NCBI GenBank assembly: GCA_964348745.1
Contig: CAYGDT010000001.1
Location: forward strand, 1-64,000
From: CAYGDT01 sp964348745
GTDB lineage: Bacteria; Patescibacteriota; Gracilibacteria; Peribacterales; Peribacteraceae
Direction: 5' to 3'
Length of the DNA: 64,000 bases
A program made the translations under genes and the position numbers. The notes under the pieces were generated by a model, which had not been told where the DNA came from, made no database searches, and saw only the letters and a list, made by a program, of their open reading frames with translations. Shown here in pieces: positions 43,401 to 54,500 of the stretch (position 1 is its first letter; every line of letters starts with the position of its first letter).

Positions 43401-43412
43401 ACCGACTGCTAA
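43386..43412. promoter_or_regulatory. CIRCE operator (HrcA binding site)
   Basis: TTAGCACTC (43386-43394), nine bases, GACTGCTAA (43404-43412). It differs from the consensus inverted repeat TTAGCACTC-N9-GAGTGCTAA at one base. HrcA bound here would block the promoter until heat or misfolded protein titrates GroEL, as in the well-known system. hrcA is not in the window. Confidence 0.92.
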
Positions 43413-43490
43413 TACGTTGCAAGTGACTCTCTGTTAGCGACTTTTGCAGCGGGTTACATCACACCTTTCTACTCTCTCACCACACATTCT

Positions 43491-43823
43491 ATGGCAAGCG
43501 CACCGCAGTTTACCGTCAAGATCCAACCCTTCGGCGACCATATCGCCGTCGTTCCGGAAGAAATGGAAACCATGACGAAGTCCGGCATCGTCATCCCCGA
43601 TACCGCAAAAGGAGATAAATCCACAGTCGGAACCGTGATCGCCGTAGGCAACGGCGAAGGTCATGAAGAAGAGTGTAAGAATCCGAGCAAGTTCTTCAAG
43701 GTGGGCGAAAAAGTCGTCTTTGGTAAATATGCCGGTGAAGACATCGAGCTGACGACGAAGGAAGGCAAGAAGAAAGAAGTGAAGTTCCTCTCGATGGATT
43801 CCATCCGTGCAAAAATCGCCTAG
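43491..43823 (+). CDS. groES: Co-chaperonin GroES
   Basis: The 10-kDa lid of the GroEL folding chamber. The 110-residue protein has the conserved start (IQPFGDHIAVVPEE), the mobile loop region (METMTKSGIVIPDTA) and GTVIAVGNGE, then the VGEKVVFGKYAGEDIEL segment. It is a little longer than the usual 95-100 residues. It is the first gene of the heat-shock operon, 38 bases before groEL, under the CIRCE operator. No Shine-Dalgarno sequence precedes it. Confidence 0.95.
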   Translation: MASAPQFTVKIQPFGDHIAVVPEEMETMTKSGIVIPDTAKGDKSTVGTVIAVGNGEGHEEECKNPSKFFKVGEKVVFGKYAGEDIELTTKEGKKKEVKFLSMDSIRAKIA

Positions 43824-43837
43824 ATTCCAATTCCTAA

Positions 43838-45517
<1,680 letters not shown>

Positions 45518-45536
45518 TTCGACCTCAGCCCTACAG

Positions 45537-45572
45537 AAAAGCCCTTCTCCACCAACGCGGAGAGGGGCTTTT
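45537..45572 (+). terminator. Terminator after groEL
   Basis: Arms AAAAGCCC-TTCTCC and GGAGAG-GGGCTTTT pair over about 14 bases (one G-T pair) with an eight-base loop. Symmetric, so it can also end the convergent anti-sigma transcript. Confidence 0.8.
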
Positions 45573-45593
45573 GGTAAGGTTCCAGAAAAGCAT

Positions 45594-47141
45594 CTACTCC
45601 TCAACACCATCCTCCATCGGCTTCATCATGATTCCCGAAGGAGGCGCAGTCGGCACATCCATCGGCATAGGCTTGATCATTCTGTCGTCGCCGGTCTGCA
45701 GCAATTCAGCAGCAAGTGGCACGACGACAGCCTTGCGCTGTTCGTAACTGCCCTCCGGCATCGCCTTCACCGGAAACGCAAGTGCAGGAACGTAGAGTTC
45801 GTACGATAGCTGCTTTTCTTGATCATATTTGTAGTAGCGCAGGAACACTTGCTTCGGGTCACTGAGCGTCGCCTGTATGCGCGTTGCATCTTCGGGTATC
45901 CACATGTTGTTTCCGCCTTCGGCAATCGCTTCTTTAAGCACTGCGGGATCCGTCACGGCTGCGTACTCAGAAGACTCCATTTGCATGGTCCGCAAACCAT
46001 AGACACCGGTAGCGGTACGCAAACGCACATCCACCGTCACATTCACTCCGACGGGGTTTCCCCATTCATCGTACACAGGAGTACCGCTTAGAAGATACGG
46101 AAATGAAACTTCGATGGATTCCGGGTAGTAGAAATCACTGCTTACCGGCATCATAGCGCGCTGTGTCCTCCAGTCGTAGAGAAGACTGGGTTCCCCATAG
46201 AGGGCGGCATTCACACCGAGTTTACGGAGGAAAGCGCTTGCGATTTCAATTGCCTTTTCATCGGCTAACATATCGGATTCCTTCAAGCGATGCTGCTGAA
46301 AGCAGACATCATCTTTACAATTGGCATCCGGCCGCAAACTGTAATCAGTCTGGCGGTTGATGCTGAGCGAACCGTCGACGAAATCCGTATAGACGTTCAA
46401 GGGTTCCGGTCCGCTCTCGCTGAGCGTAACATTAATCACATTGAGAGCGCCCAACGTGGAAACATCGAGCACATCGCTCACAAACGTGCCTCCAAGCAAA
46501 TTCGCATTGGAAGAACCGTTTGCAGGGATACGACGCAAAACAGTCACAGACGTCTGGTCACCGAGATCAATGGTGCCCTCGTACGAGTATTCAACCGCGG
46601 TATATGAATCCGGATATGGGGCAATCATTTTACTATCCGGCGCGATGGAAGTTGTATCCATCATCGGTGGCATTCCGCCACCACCAAGACCAATGGCAGG
46701 GCCGCCTCCCCCGCTTTGGGGTCGGGGACTTCCACTGTCGTCGGCAACGAGATTGCCGAATGCTTCATCAGAAAGTGCGTTGGCCGGCGCCATGGCAGAG
46801 TCATCGTCCCGCAGTGAAGGTAGTGCCGGTCCTCCGGGAAGACCCGGTACCACCGGGTGGATGACAGTAATAAAGAGTACGAGTGACGCGACGGCCGCGC
46901 CGCCGAATGCATAGAGAAATTTATTCATAGAGAGGAATGGGGATGAAGATACGAATTTGGAAGGAATTTGGAGACGAATATCCTTGAGAAGTCGCTGCTT
47001 GAATGCAGAACTGAAACGCGTGTCAGGCTTCGCTGCAACGATGGCGCTGATCTGACGCAGAAGTATCTTTCGATGCTTCGCGAGAGCGGGTTCATGCGCA
47101 ATCAGTTCGTCGACAATATCTTTGATGTTCTGATCGTTCAT
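45594..47141 (-). CDS. Putative membrane anti-sigma factor, 515 aa
   Basis: A helical cytoplasmic head of about 70 residues is followed by one membrane helix (LYAFGGAAVASLVLFITVI, about 75-93), a proline/glycine-rich linker (GGGGPAIGLGGGGMPP) and a 350-residue extracytoplasmic domain. Its gene starts within the last four bases of the ECF sigma factor gene (ATGA overlap), the classical arrangement for a sigma/anti-sigma pair, and the layout fits. The zinc motif HxxxCxxC of many anti-sigma heads is absent. The large outer domain may sense an envelope signal. The sigma-binding role is inferred from context. Confidence 0.72.
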   Translation of the reverse strand: MNDQNIKDIVDELIAHEPALAKHRKILLRQISAIVAAKPDTRFSSAFKQRLLKDIRLQIPSKFVSSSPFLSMNKFLYAFGGAAVASLVLFITVIHPVVPGLPGGPALPSLRDDDSAMAPANALSDEAFGNLVADDSGSPRPQSGGGGPAIGLGGGGMPPMMDTTSIAPDSKMIAPYPDSYTAVEYSYEGTIDLGDQTSVTVLRRIPANGSSNANLLGGTFVSDVLDVSTLGALNVINVTLSESGPEPLNVYTDFVDGSLSINRQTDYSLRPDANCKDDVCFQQHRLKESDMLADEKAIEIASAFLRKLGVNAALYGEPSLLYDWRTQRAMMPVSSDFYYPESIEVSFPYLLSGTPVYDEWGNPVGVNVTVDVRLRTATGVYGLRTMQMESSEYAAVTDPAVLKEAIAEGGNNMWIPEDATRIQATLSDPKQVFLRYYKYDQEKQLSYELYVPALAFPVKAMPEGSYEQRKAVVVPLAAELLQTGDDRMIKPMPMDVPTAPPSGIMMKPMEDGVEE

Positions 47142-47695
47142 GAATGAGAGAGTAAAGAAAGAAAAAGAAGAACCAACAGCTCTGAACGCACCGTGTGCAA
47201 CGCCCGTTTATAATTCATCTTGCAGGCGCCCTCGGTTGTCCCGAGCATGGCGGCGATCTCTTTAAATGCGTAGCCGTTCCAGAGCCTCAGCAGTACGACT
47301 TCGCGTTGCGCGGGCTTCAATTTCGCAAGTACGGCGCGAACCGACTCGATCTTCAGACGGGTATCGGTATCGGCTACAACGTCGTCATCAGACGAGAGAT
47401 CCCAAACGTCTTCGATGTCTTTCGTTGGGTGCTGCGCACGGTAGTGGTCGATAACGAGGTTTCTTGCAATGCGATGCAACCATGCGGAGAAGACGCCTTT
47501 TTGCGAGCGAAATGCGGAGATCTTCTCGAGTGCCTGTAGAAACGTCTGACTGACGATATCTTCTGTCAGTTGCTTCTGGTGCGTCTTATAATAGACATAA
47601 TCGTAGATCCTGCGCACATAGCGCTCATAGAGTTCCTCGAAGGCAGATGCGTCGCCGTCTCGGTACCGCAAGACCAGTGTTTCGTCTGTCGTCAT
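47138..47695 (-). CDS. ECF-type RNA polymerase sigma factor
   Basis: A 185-residue group 4 sigma factor. Region 2 is seen at about residues 15-85 (AFEELYERYVRRIYDYVYY, QLTEDIVSQTFLQAL, FSAWLHRIARNLVIDHYR) and region 4 at about 120-175 (LKPAQREVVLLRLWNGYAFKEI, TEGACKMNYKRALHTV), with the linker between. It ends in a hydrophobic tail. Group 4 sigma factors switch on envelope- or stress-response genes when freed from a membrane anti-sigma factor, here likely the next gene. ATG 47695 was chosen by family alignment, and a TATCAT hexamer lies nine bases upstream. The earlier in-frame start would overlap that hexamer. Confidence 0.9.
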   Translation of the reverse strand: MTTDETLVLRYRDGDASAFEELYERYVRRIYDYVYYKTHQKQLTEDIVSQTFLQALEKISAFRSQKGVFSAWLHRIARNLVIDHYRAQHPTKDIEDVWDLSSDDDVVADTDTRLKIESVRAVLAKLKPAQREVVLLRLWNGYAFKEIAAMLGTTEGACKMNYKRALHTVRSELLVLLFLSLLSHS

Positions 47696-47804
47696 GAGGC
47701 CGACATGATACAGCGTTTTATGATGGAAAAGAACAAAGCAAAGAGTGTTTCTGACAGGTACTACGGCGTATACGGGGAAAAGTAACAATTTGGAAAATAA
47801 ACGA

Positions 47805-47832
47805 TTGACTCGAGAAGTTGCATCAGTAAAAT
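47805..47832 (+). promoter_or_regulatory. Promoter of the 47-residue peptide gene
   Basis: TTGACT (47805-47810), 16 bases, TAAAAT (47827-47832): the same two hexamers and spacing as the groES promoter. The ATG at 47842 is nine bases beyond, giving a leader of about three bases. Confidence 0.6.
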
Positions 47833-47841
47833 AGCGCGGCT

Positions 47842-47985
47842 ATGGATACATTTGACCCAGATATGCATGAGATCGCTATGGATGAAGAAGCTGCCCATCT
47901 CAATCAACAATTTGTTGAACCATATAGGCCGACTAATATTGTTGAAGTAAGCAGGTATGGCAGCGCAAAACTGTTAGAAGAGTAG
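47842..47985 (+). CDS. Possible 47-residue acidic peptide
   Basis: A short frame (beginning MDTFDPDMHEIAMDEEA, ending SRYGSAKLLEE) in the space between the sigma factor gene and the Clp-like ATPase gene. It is acidic and soluble, with no recognisable family. It is supported by a good promoter placed three bases upstream of the predicted RNA start, which is this genome's usual design, and by the absence of any other explanation for that promoter. Confidence 0.5.
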   Translation: MDTFDPDMHEIAMDEEAAHLNQQFVEPYRPTNIVEVSRYGSAKLLEE

Positions 47986-48008
47986 TTCAGGGCTCTTCGC
48001 TGTCCACT

Positions 48009-50423
48009 CTAACATCCCAGATCTCTGCGTGTAATTCGGATGACATCCCCCCGTTTTACGTCGTGGTTTAACATGTAATCGGCGACAAAGGTTTCGAGTG
48101 TATCGGTGATTGCTCTTCGCATTTCGCGCGCGCCGAATTCGGGACTGTAACCCTTGCTCGCAATCGCCGCGACGGCATCTTCATCGATCTGCACGACGAT
48201 GCCTTTATTTCTTTCCAATTCTTCAATGACGGATTGAATCATCATCGAAGCAACGCGGATCGTATCGGCCATGTTGAGAGGCAAATAGAGGATCACATCA
48301 TCGAAACGGTTGAGGAACTCCGGAGAATAGTTTCCTGATTTCATGAGTTCATCGAGCAGCGCCTTTTTAAACGTTGATTTTTCCGGATCCGGATGGCTCT
48401 GCAAAAATTGGACAATGAACGCAGCGCCCGCATTGCTCGTCGCAATGATAATCGTATTGCGGAAATCCGTCTTCACACCCTGCCCGTCGATCAGATGCCC
48501 TTCATCAAGAATCTGCAGGAAAACGTTGAGCACTTTCTTATCGGCTTTCTCGATCTCATCAAGAAGCACCAGAGAGAACGGCTTGTCCTGAACGGCGCGT
48601 GTCAGGTACCCCTCTGCGGGGAACCGCGGGTCGCTGGAGCCAATGAGCATATTTACGGAATCCGGATTTCCGTATTCATTCATATCCAAACGGATCATGT
48701 TTTCTGCCGAGCCGAAGTACGTGTGCGCGAGCACCTTCGCAGTCTGCGTTTTTCCAACACCGGTCGGACCGAGAAACAGAAACGTTCCGACGGGACGATC
48801 GCGGGTTTTAAGATCCGCACTTGCGCGCTTCAAAGAGTTGCAGATCGCTGTGATAGCAAATTGCTGGCCAATAATCTCCTTCCCGATCTCCTCTTCGAGC
48901 GTCCGTAAAACTGCTCTCTTGTGCTCATCTGCTCCGGTCACGTCCATATGTGCGCGCAGCGAAACCATGGTACGGACATTGTCCTCTGTGACGTAGACAT
49001 CGCCGTTCTCCTTGGCATACGCAACGGTATCGCGCAGCAAATCGATTGCTTTCCCCGGAAACGCCCCCTTGCCAATGTACCGGTCTGCAAGCTGCACGAT
49101 CGCACGAATCGCCTTGTATGTAACGTGCATCTTCTCTCGATCTTCGATGGAGAAATACTCCTCCATAACCACCGACATGGTGTCTCCGAAAGACGTCGGG
49201 TCCAATATGATCGTCTCAAATTGGTTGTCGAGCGCGGGGTTCGTCTTGATGTACCGGTGGTAGTCCTTACTCTCAGCAATACCGATGACTACAATGCTTT
49301 TTGCCTGCAGGAACTTACTTAATACTCCGGTGATCTTGGAGTCACCCGACTGGAGGAACAGCCCGATATTCTCGATCACCAGAACATAGCGACCCTGTTT
49401 CTCAGCGCGTTTGAGTGCCTGCAACAGCACCGTATCGGGGTTGTGTTCGCCAGAGAGCAGATCCTCCGCTTTTAACTTGAGGACATGCGTGTAGGCAAAT
49501 CCTTTCTTGCTCTCCAGCGTGCGAAGGTAATACGCGATATTATCGACGAATGTTTCCTTTCCACTCCCGTCATCACCCGTGATGATCATGTTATTCTTCG
49601 AATCGCGCGCCATGATGTGCAGCGCACTTTTGAGTTGCTCCAAATGAATGACGACTTTGCGCTGCGCGCGGTAAAGAATGTTCTGAGAGAGATCCTTGGT
49701 GATGCTATCGAGCACGCTGTTATATCCCGTCACCCACTTGCGTCCGATTCCTCCAAAAGTCTTCGTCAGTCCCGCAGGCGTCCACGGTGCATCCTTCTTC
49801 CAGACCATGTGGTGATAGTTCTCCCATTTTACGATCATCTCCATATCATCGAGCGAGAGATCCAAGCCATTGATGAGCTGCTCAAAGGCTCCCTTGCGCT
49901 GGAAAATCGTGTACAGGATGATGCCGGCATTCAATTTCCGAGCTCCAAAGCGTTCCATGTTGTCCGTCGCCTCGGAAAGCAGCTGGACAATGTTCTCGCT
50001 ACTGAGCTCACGCTTGGCGATTTCCAATAGGCGCGCACTTGTTAATCCCATTTCATCGAGGACAAAATGCCCGCGGCTTGTTCGCACCGCGGCTTCCAAA
50101 AGCGCAAAGGATGTACGCTCGTGCATCGGGTACCTTCGCAAGATATCCACCGAGAGCAGGCAGGCTGTGTTTTTCTTACTGGAGGGTTTGCGTTCGTCAT
50201 TCTCCAACATATCTGCGATAAAGTTGCGAATGATGAAATAGGAAAATACGAGCAGTACAATCGCAACGATCACATGCGAGAGTGTGTTACCCCGAAGATC
50301 CTCAATCAGTACGATTCCGAGACAAATGAGAGCAATCGCAACGGCAATCGGCCCTTCCACGAATATGCGCAAGGTGCGTGCAACGAAGACGCGGGTAGCC
50401 GATGGATCAAAAGTAATTTGCAT
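48009..50423 (-). CDS. Membrane-anchored ClpC/ClpB-like double AAA+ ATPase
   Basis: An 804-residue protein that joins two N-terminal membrane helices (about residues 25-65) to a helical domain and two AAA+ modules. The first has a modified P-loop (TGDDGSGKET) and Walker B VLVIENIG; the second is canonical (GPTGVGKTQTAKV, LVLLDEIEKA, then ATSNAGAAF and FLNRFDDVILY) and ends with the C-terminal Clp domain (GYSPEFGAREMRRAI). Soluble Clp unfoldases pass proteins to ClpP or rescue aggregates; here the motor is fixed on the cytoplasmic side of the membrane. No IGF/LGF ClpP-docking loop is evident. It starts five bases after the stop of a small membrane protein gene, with which it probably works. 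Confidence 0.88.
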   Translation of the reverse strand: MQITFDPSATRVFVARTLRIFVEGPIAVAIALICLGIVLIEDLRGNTLSHVIVAIVLLVFSYFIIRNFIADMLENDERKPSSKKNTACLLSVDILRRYPMHERTSFALLEAAVRTSRGHFVLDEMGLTSARLLEIAKRELSSENIVQLLSEATDNMERFGARKLNAGIILYTIFQRKGAFEQLINGLDLSLDDMEMIVKWENYHHMVWKKDAPWTPAGLTKTFGGIGRKWVTGYNSVLDSITKDLSQNILYRAQRKVVIHLEQLKSALHIMARDSKNNMIITGDDGSGKETFVDNIAYYLRTLESKKGFAYTHVLKLKAEDLLSGEHNPDTVLLQALKRAEKQGRYVLVIENIGLFLQSGDSKITGVLSKFLQAKSIVVIGIAESKDYHRYIKTNPALDNQFETIILDPTSFGDTMSVVMEEYFSIEDREKMHVTYKAIRAIVQLADRYIGKGAFPGKAIDLLRDTVAYAKENGDVYVTEDNVRTMVSLRAHMDVTGADEHKRAVLRTLEEEIGKEIIGQQFAITAICNSLKRASADLKTRDRPVGTFLFLGPTGVGKTQTAKVLAHTYFGSAENMIRLDMNEYGNPDSVNMLIGSSDPRFPAEGYLTRAVQDKPFSLVLLDEIEKADKKVLNVFLQILDEGHLIDGQGVKTDFRNTIIIATSNAGAAFIVQFLQSHPDPEKSTFKKALLDELMKSGNYSPEFLNRFDDVILYLPLNMADTIRVASMMIQSVIEELERNKGIVVQIDEDAVAAIASKGYSPEFGAREMRRAITDTLETFVADYMLNHDVKRGDVIRITRRDLGC

Positions 50424-50427
50424 GGGA

Positions 50428-50850
50428 TCAAAGTGCAGCACTAACGACGTAACTCAGTGCAATCCAAAACGCGACGGGAAACACCACCCAGATACCGAGG
50501 AATGCCATGAAAAGAATCGATAATGCGAGTAGAAAAACAATGCCGATCGCAATCGTTATTGACCGAAAGAGGAATCCAATGACACGGCTGACCATATTGA
50601 GCGTCAGTGTTTCCATGAATCTTCCGATGTTGAAACCGTTGGATGTGTAGACGTCGGAAATCTGCCGCCAAGGTGCAAAAAGAGTCCTTAGAAGGAACAG
50701 GAACGAGAAAATTTCCAGAAAAGCCCGCAAATAGGCAAGGTACGTAAGTAGGATCTTGCGCGGTTGCTCCCAGAAGTACCACCGGACGAAGTCCGGGAGG
50801 GTGATGCCGGTGAAAATCAGCGGATGGCGAATGAGATCTACTGGGCCCAT
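50428..50850 (-). CDS. Membrane protein partner of the Clp-like ATPase
   Basis: A 140-residue protein with about three to four membrane helices (RAFLEIFSFLFLLRTLFAPW, then a long hydrophobic second half ending VSAAL) and an amphipathic start (LPDFVRWYFWEQPRKILL). It directly precedes the ATPase gene and ends four bases before its start, so the two are co-translated. I recall the same pairing in other CPR genomes. A TGC-TATAAT box at 50872-50877 lies only three bases before the ATG at 50868; the RNA would then start inside that codon region, so the ATG at 50850 is more likely. Confidence 0.68.
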   Translation of the reverse strand: MGPVDLIRHPLIFTGITLPDFVRWYFWEQPRKILLTYLAYLRAFLEIFSFLFLLRTLFAPWRQISDVYTSNGFNIGRFMETLTLNMVSRVIGFLFRSITIAIGIVFLLALSILFMAFLGIWVVFPVAFWIALSYVVSAAL

Positions 50851-50871
50851 GGGATTTTGGGTTATCATCAG

Positions 50872-50880
50872 ATTATAGCA
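50872..50880 (-). promoter_or_regulatory. Extended -10 promoter for the membrane protein/ATPase operon
   Basis: TGC directly followed by a perfect TATAAT (50872-50877) on the minus strand. The expected RNA start is near 50865, leaving about 15 bases to the ATG at 50850. Confidence 0.6.
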
Positions 50881-50936
50881 TATTTTGAGTGTTTTTTGAA
50901 GTTCGCCTAACTTGCCCGACTTTCCTAACCGTCTGT

Positions 50937-50965
50937 TTGCTTGAATAGTCTAAGCGAGCTAGAAT
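50937..50965 (+). promoter_or_regulatory. Promoter of tmk, near-leaderless
   Basis: TTGCTT (50937-50942), 17 bases, TAGAAT (50960-50965). The ATG at 50975 is nine bases downstream, giving a leader of about three bases. Confidence 0.65.
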
Positions 50966-50974
50966 TCGTCAACT

Positions 50975-51589
50975 ATGAGCGGTCGCTTCATCGTCTTCGA
51001 AGGCCCCGATGGCTCCGGAACCACCCGCCAAAGCACGCTCTTTGTGGAACATCTGCGCGCCAAGGGCAGTAACGTGTTGCTCACTGCAGAGCCAACGGAG
51101 AGCGCGATCGGAAAGGAGATCCGCTCCATGCTTAACGGCGACTCCCTTCCATCGCCGGACGCCATTCAGTTACTCTTTTGCGCCGACCGTGCGCACCACG
51201 TTTCCACGGTGATCGAACCGGCACTGCGCAAAGGACAGATCGTCGTGTCGGATCGCTACGCACTCTCCACCATCGTCTACGGAGTAGCGCAGGGAATCGA
51301 CCGAGCGTGGTTGACGGCGATCAACGAAAAATTCCCGAAACCCGATCTCTCCTTCATCACGCTCCCGCCGTTTGATATCTGCATGGAACGCATCGGGCAC
51401 AGAGAACATAGGGACCTGTTTGAGATGGAGAACTTCCAGCGGAGAGTCTACGCGCACTACAAATCCGTCGAAGATCCTTCGACGATATTCGTCGATACAT
51501 CGGGCGAAAAAGAAGAAGTCGCCGATGGTATTTTTCGGCAGTACGAAGAGTATTTTAGAGGGAGGGAGGTCACGAAGATCGCAGCCTAG
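50975..51589 (+). CDS. tmk: Thymidylate kinase
   Basis: TMP kinase makes dTDP from dTMP and ATP, an essential step to dTTP. The 204-residue protein has the family's layout: P-loop FEGPDGSGTTRQ at residues 8-19, the substrate motif LFCADRAHH (about 68-76), SDRYALSTIVYG (about 91-102) with the conserved DR, and a lid region. The usual P-loop lysine (GxGKT) is threonine here (GSGTT), a variant I recall from some other bacterial kinases; activity is likely retained but unproven. Its 3' end overlaps the stop of the giant gene by 20 bases, tail to tail. Confidence 0.9.
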   Translation: MSGRFIVFEGPDGSGTTRQSTLFVEHLRAKGSNVLLTAEPTESAIGKEIRSMLNGDSLPSPDAIQLLFCADRAHHVSTVIEPALRKGQIVVSDRYALSTIVYGVAQGIDRAWLTAINEKFPKPDLSFITLPPFDICMERIGHREHRDLFEMENFQRRVYAHYKSVEDPSTIFVDTSGEKEEVADGIFRQYEEYFRGREVTKIAA

Positions 51590-54500
51590 GTCTGATCAGG
51601 ACAGGGTGCATGGTGTCTGCACCGCTTTGATATGTCGGCAATTCTTCCAGTTCCAGTTCAATACCTGTCTCTTCTGCAATTTTCTCCAATTGCCGCTGAA
51701 TAATACGATACGAAGTTTGTTCCCTCGCTTCCATGTACAAAGGAATCATGTCTCCCTTTGCAAGGTACTCATTTTTATATTGTTCGACAAACGCTTTAAT
51801 CAGGCTGCCGCCCGCGCGAGGATTCTCTCTGTCCGAAGCAAGATCAGCGATATACAAAGCGCGTTCATTGTTTCTCTTATCAAGCACTCCTTCGTACGCC
51901 AAGAGGTACCCCCGGACTTTCCCATTGTCATCGCGATACTTCAAACTCATATTCGGTCTACCTTTCATCGTGTTGTTTATATCTTTGGCTATCAGACCAT
52001 TCTCAATGTTGTGCAAATACACCATGAGAGACTCATTATCCGAGTAAGCTTTCCCCTCAAGATACGCAATCGGGAGCGTATCTGTAAAATCAAGAAAATC
52101 AACACCCCGGACGGATATCTGAGGCTGCACGGTCCCCTGAGGTTTTTCATGCTCGGTTACCTGTTTGGCATCATCAGAATATTTCGGTGTCCGTATATCC
52201 AATGAATAGACTTCTTCATGTAATTTATCGGAGTATCCAACGGGTGCCTCGGGTGCAAAGGTATTCGGGATAGTCGGCAGATTCGTCATAGCATCGGAGT
52301 ATCCCTTTCCGATAGGAATATGATCGGCGTGCAAACCGTCAGCCTCAGCGTATCGTTTCATGTATTCAAAGAAGAAATCACCGTACACATTTTGTATCAG
52401 AGACGGCCATTCGTTACCTTTATAGTTTGGCGCCACTTCGACATTATCTGCAGAAGCAAAGCTCTGTTCCTCCATCAATACTTCCTCAGGGATAATGTCG
52501 TTCATCTTCTCTCCGCTTTTCTGCAACCGGCTAACTACATCGGCAATATTGGTTTTGATATCTTTATCCCGTGTCATCAGGCTCTGTGCAATTGTGCGCG
52601 TCGTGCCATCTGCATTGACCAGCTGCAGTGTAAATACTGCCGTGCCAGGATTAAACATGTAGACATTGTTCTTTCCAGAGCCGAAAGGCATGCAGCAAGC
52701 CGTATCATTCCCTGCGAGTACTCCATCCGGACTGCTCTTCAGATTTATTTTTGCAACCAGCGTGACCATTTCCGGTTTTTCCATTCCTATAGCTTCATCA
52801 TGCACGATTGCGAGAAGAGCAGCATCCACTTCCCCTTTAATATCAGAGCTGACTTCTTCGCCGGCTAGGTAACTCTGTAGATTCAAACCGTGCTTTTTCA
52901 GTTCTGCATTTGCTCTTCCGAAAACCTTTTCCGAGTTCTTCGCCTTACCCGGAACATCCATTCTCTTCGATCCTATCGCAAGTTTTAATGCATCACGCGT
53001 GTTCGTTGGTGCATTTTTGTTTTTTGGCACTGTGTAGCGGATTTCCAGCGGTCTGAATTGCTGCAGTTGATCCAAGTATCCCTCCACCAGTGCATCGCGC
53101 AATTGCTCTGCTGTGAGATCAAGATTGGGAATGATCACATAATTCGTGGGCTTTTTTCTATTGTGCACTTCATCGGGAGTATGGGAGTCTGCATGATCCA
53201 AAAAACGTGCGGGATTTTCCACAAACTCCATGACATGCGCAATGCTCACTTGGCTATTTGGATGAAATGCGAGCATTTCTGCAAAATCACACAGTTCATT
53301 TTTTCCTTGTGCCCTATACTCCTGAAGTTTCTCAAGACCCTCCGCTTGTTCGAGCATATGTGACAATTCTGCATACTTCTTCAAGCTTCCCCACGATTCA
53401 AATATCTGATCTGAACTATTGAAAAGCACAACTAATTCCTGAAGTCGGGCAATGCCCTTAAATCGTGCTGCATTTTTTTGCATTGTTTCAAAGTCCAAAT
53501 TGATGGATTGTGCAATAGCATTGAGATGATGATGTGCCGTGCCCTCAGAATACTGCGCGCCATCCATCGCAACACGATGCAAAATATTATTGTAAAATTG
53601 CGTAGGGCTTAAGCCGGATGCGCTTTGTAATTTGAGAATTTGATCAAACGCATGCAAAGCATCATGTCTAGTGAGACCCGGACGATCAATGTACGCAAGC
53701 ATACGTTGGTTGCCGTCTTTAGTACCTTTCTCATTAAATCTAAATACACCATTTTCAAAAGGTCGACTGACGTTTCGCGCATCATCCCACTCTGTAGTTA
53801 ACCCTGCCATATTCTTTTTAAGAACCCAAAAGAGGGTTTCGTAATCATTACTTTCTGCAATGTTCTTAATGTCAAATTTTTCCGGCATTGGAGGTCTGGC
53901 TTCGTGCTGGATAAATTCAGCCTCAAAAAATGTAACGTGCAATTTTGCTATTGCAGGTAAGTCCTCCTTCGTAATCGCAATAGGCCTCCCCGATATTAGA
54001 ATATGTTCAATAAACTTTTTATTTGCAGCTCTAAACGTAGTTAAGTCCTCCAAAGTTTTCATATCAAACAGTGCAATAATATCGCGTATTGGCTGTGTGC
54101 ATTCCTCTAAATAAGTACTAAGACTCACATCGGTAATTGCACAGTCACTCAGTAATTCTGATATTCTCTGTGTTGTGTCGTGCGTGCTGCATAAAAGCAA
54201 ACCAATGGCTCTGCGTTGTGCCGACTGCATACCTTCATGGCCAAGGTTCGTTGCAGTCTGCAAAGCGACTGCCGGGTGATTCTCTAATTGAATCTCGTAC
54301 GAACTATCGGAAATGTTCTCAGCCATTCTCGTAATGATCGTATTTCGAATATCAGGTTCTGAAAGAATTTCTGATAGATCGAATGATTTGCCTAGAGCTT
54401 GAATGAAGTTAATTGAACTGGATCCGCGTGACAATAACGCTTGAAGAATCCCCTCCCGCAAGTGATTCTTTATTTCTTCATATTCTAGTCCAACTGCGTC

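Noticed and set aside
51372..52205. 277-residue plus-strand frame
   Set aside because: It spans the end of tmk in another frame and the antisense of the giant gene; amino-acid composition is not protein-like.
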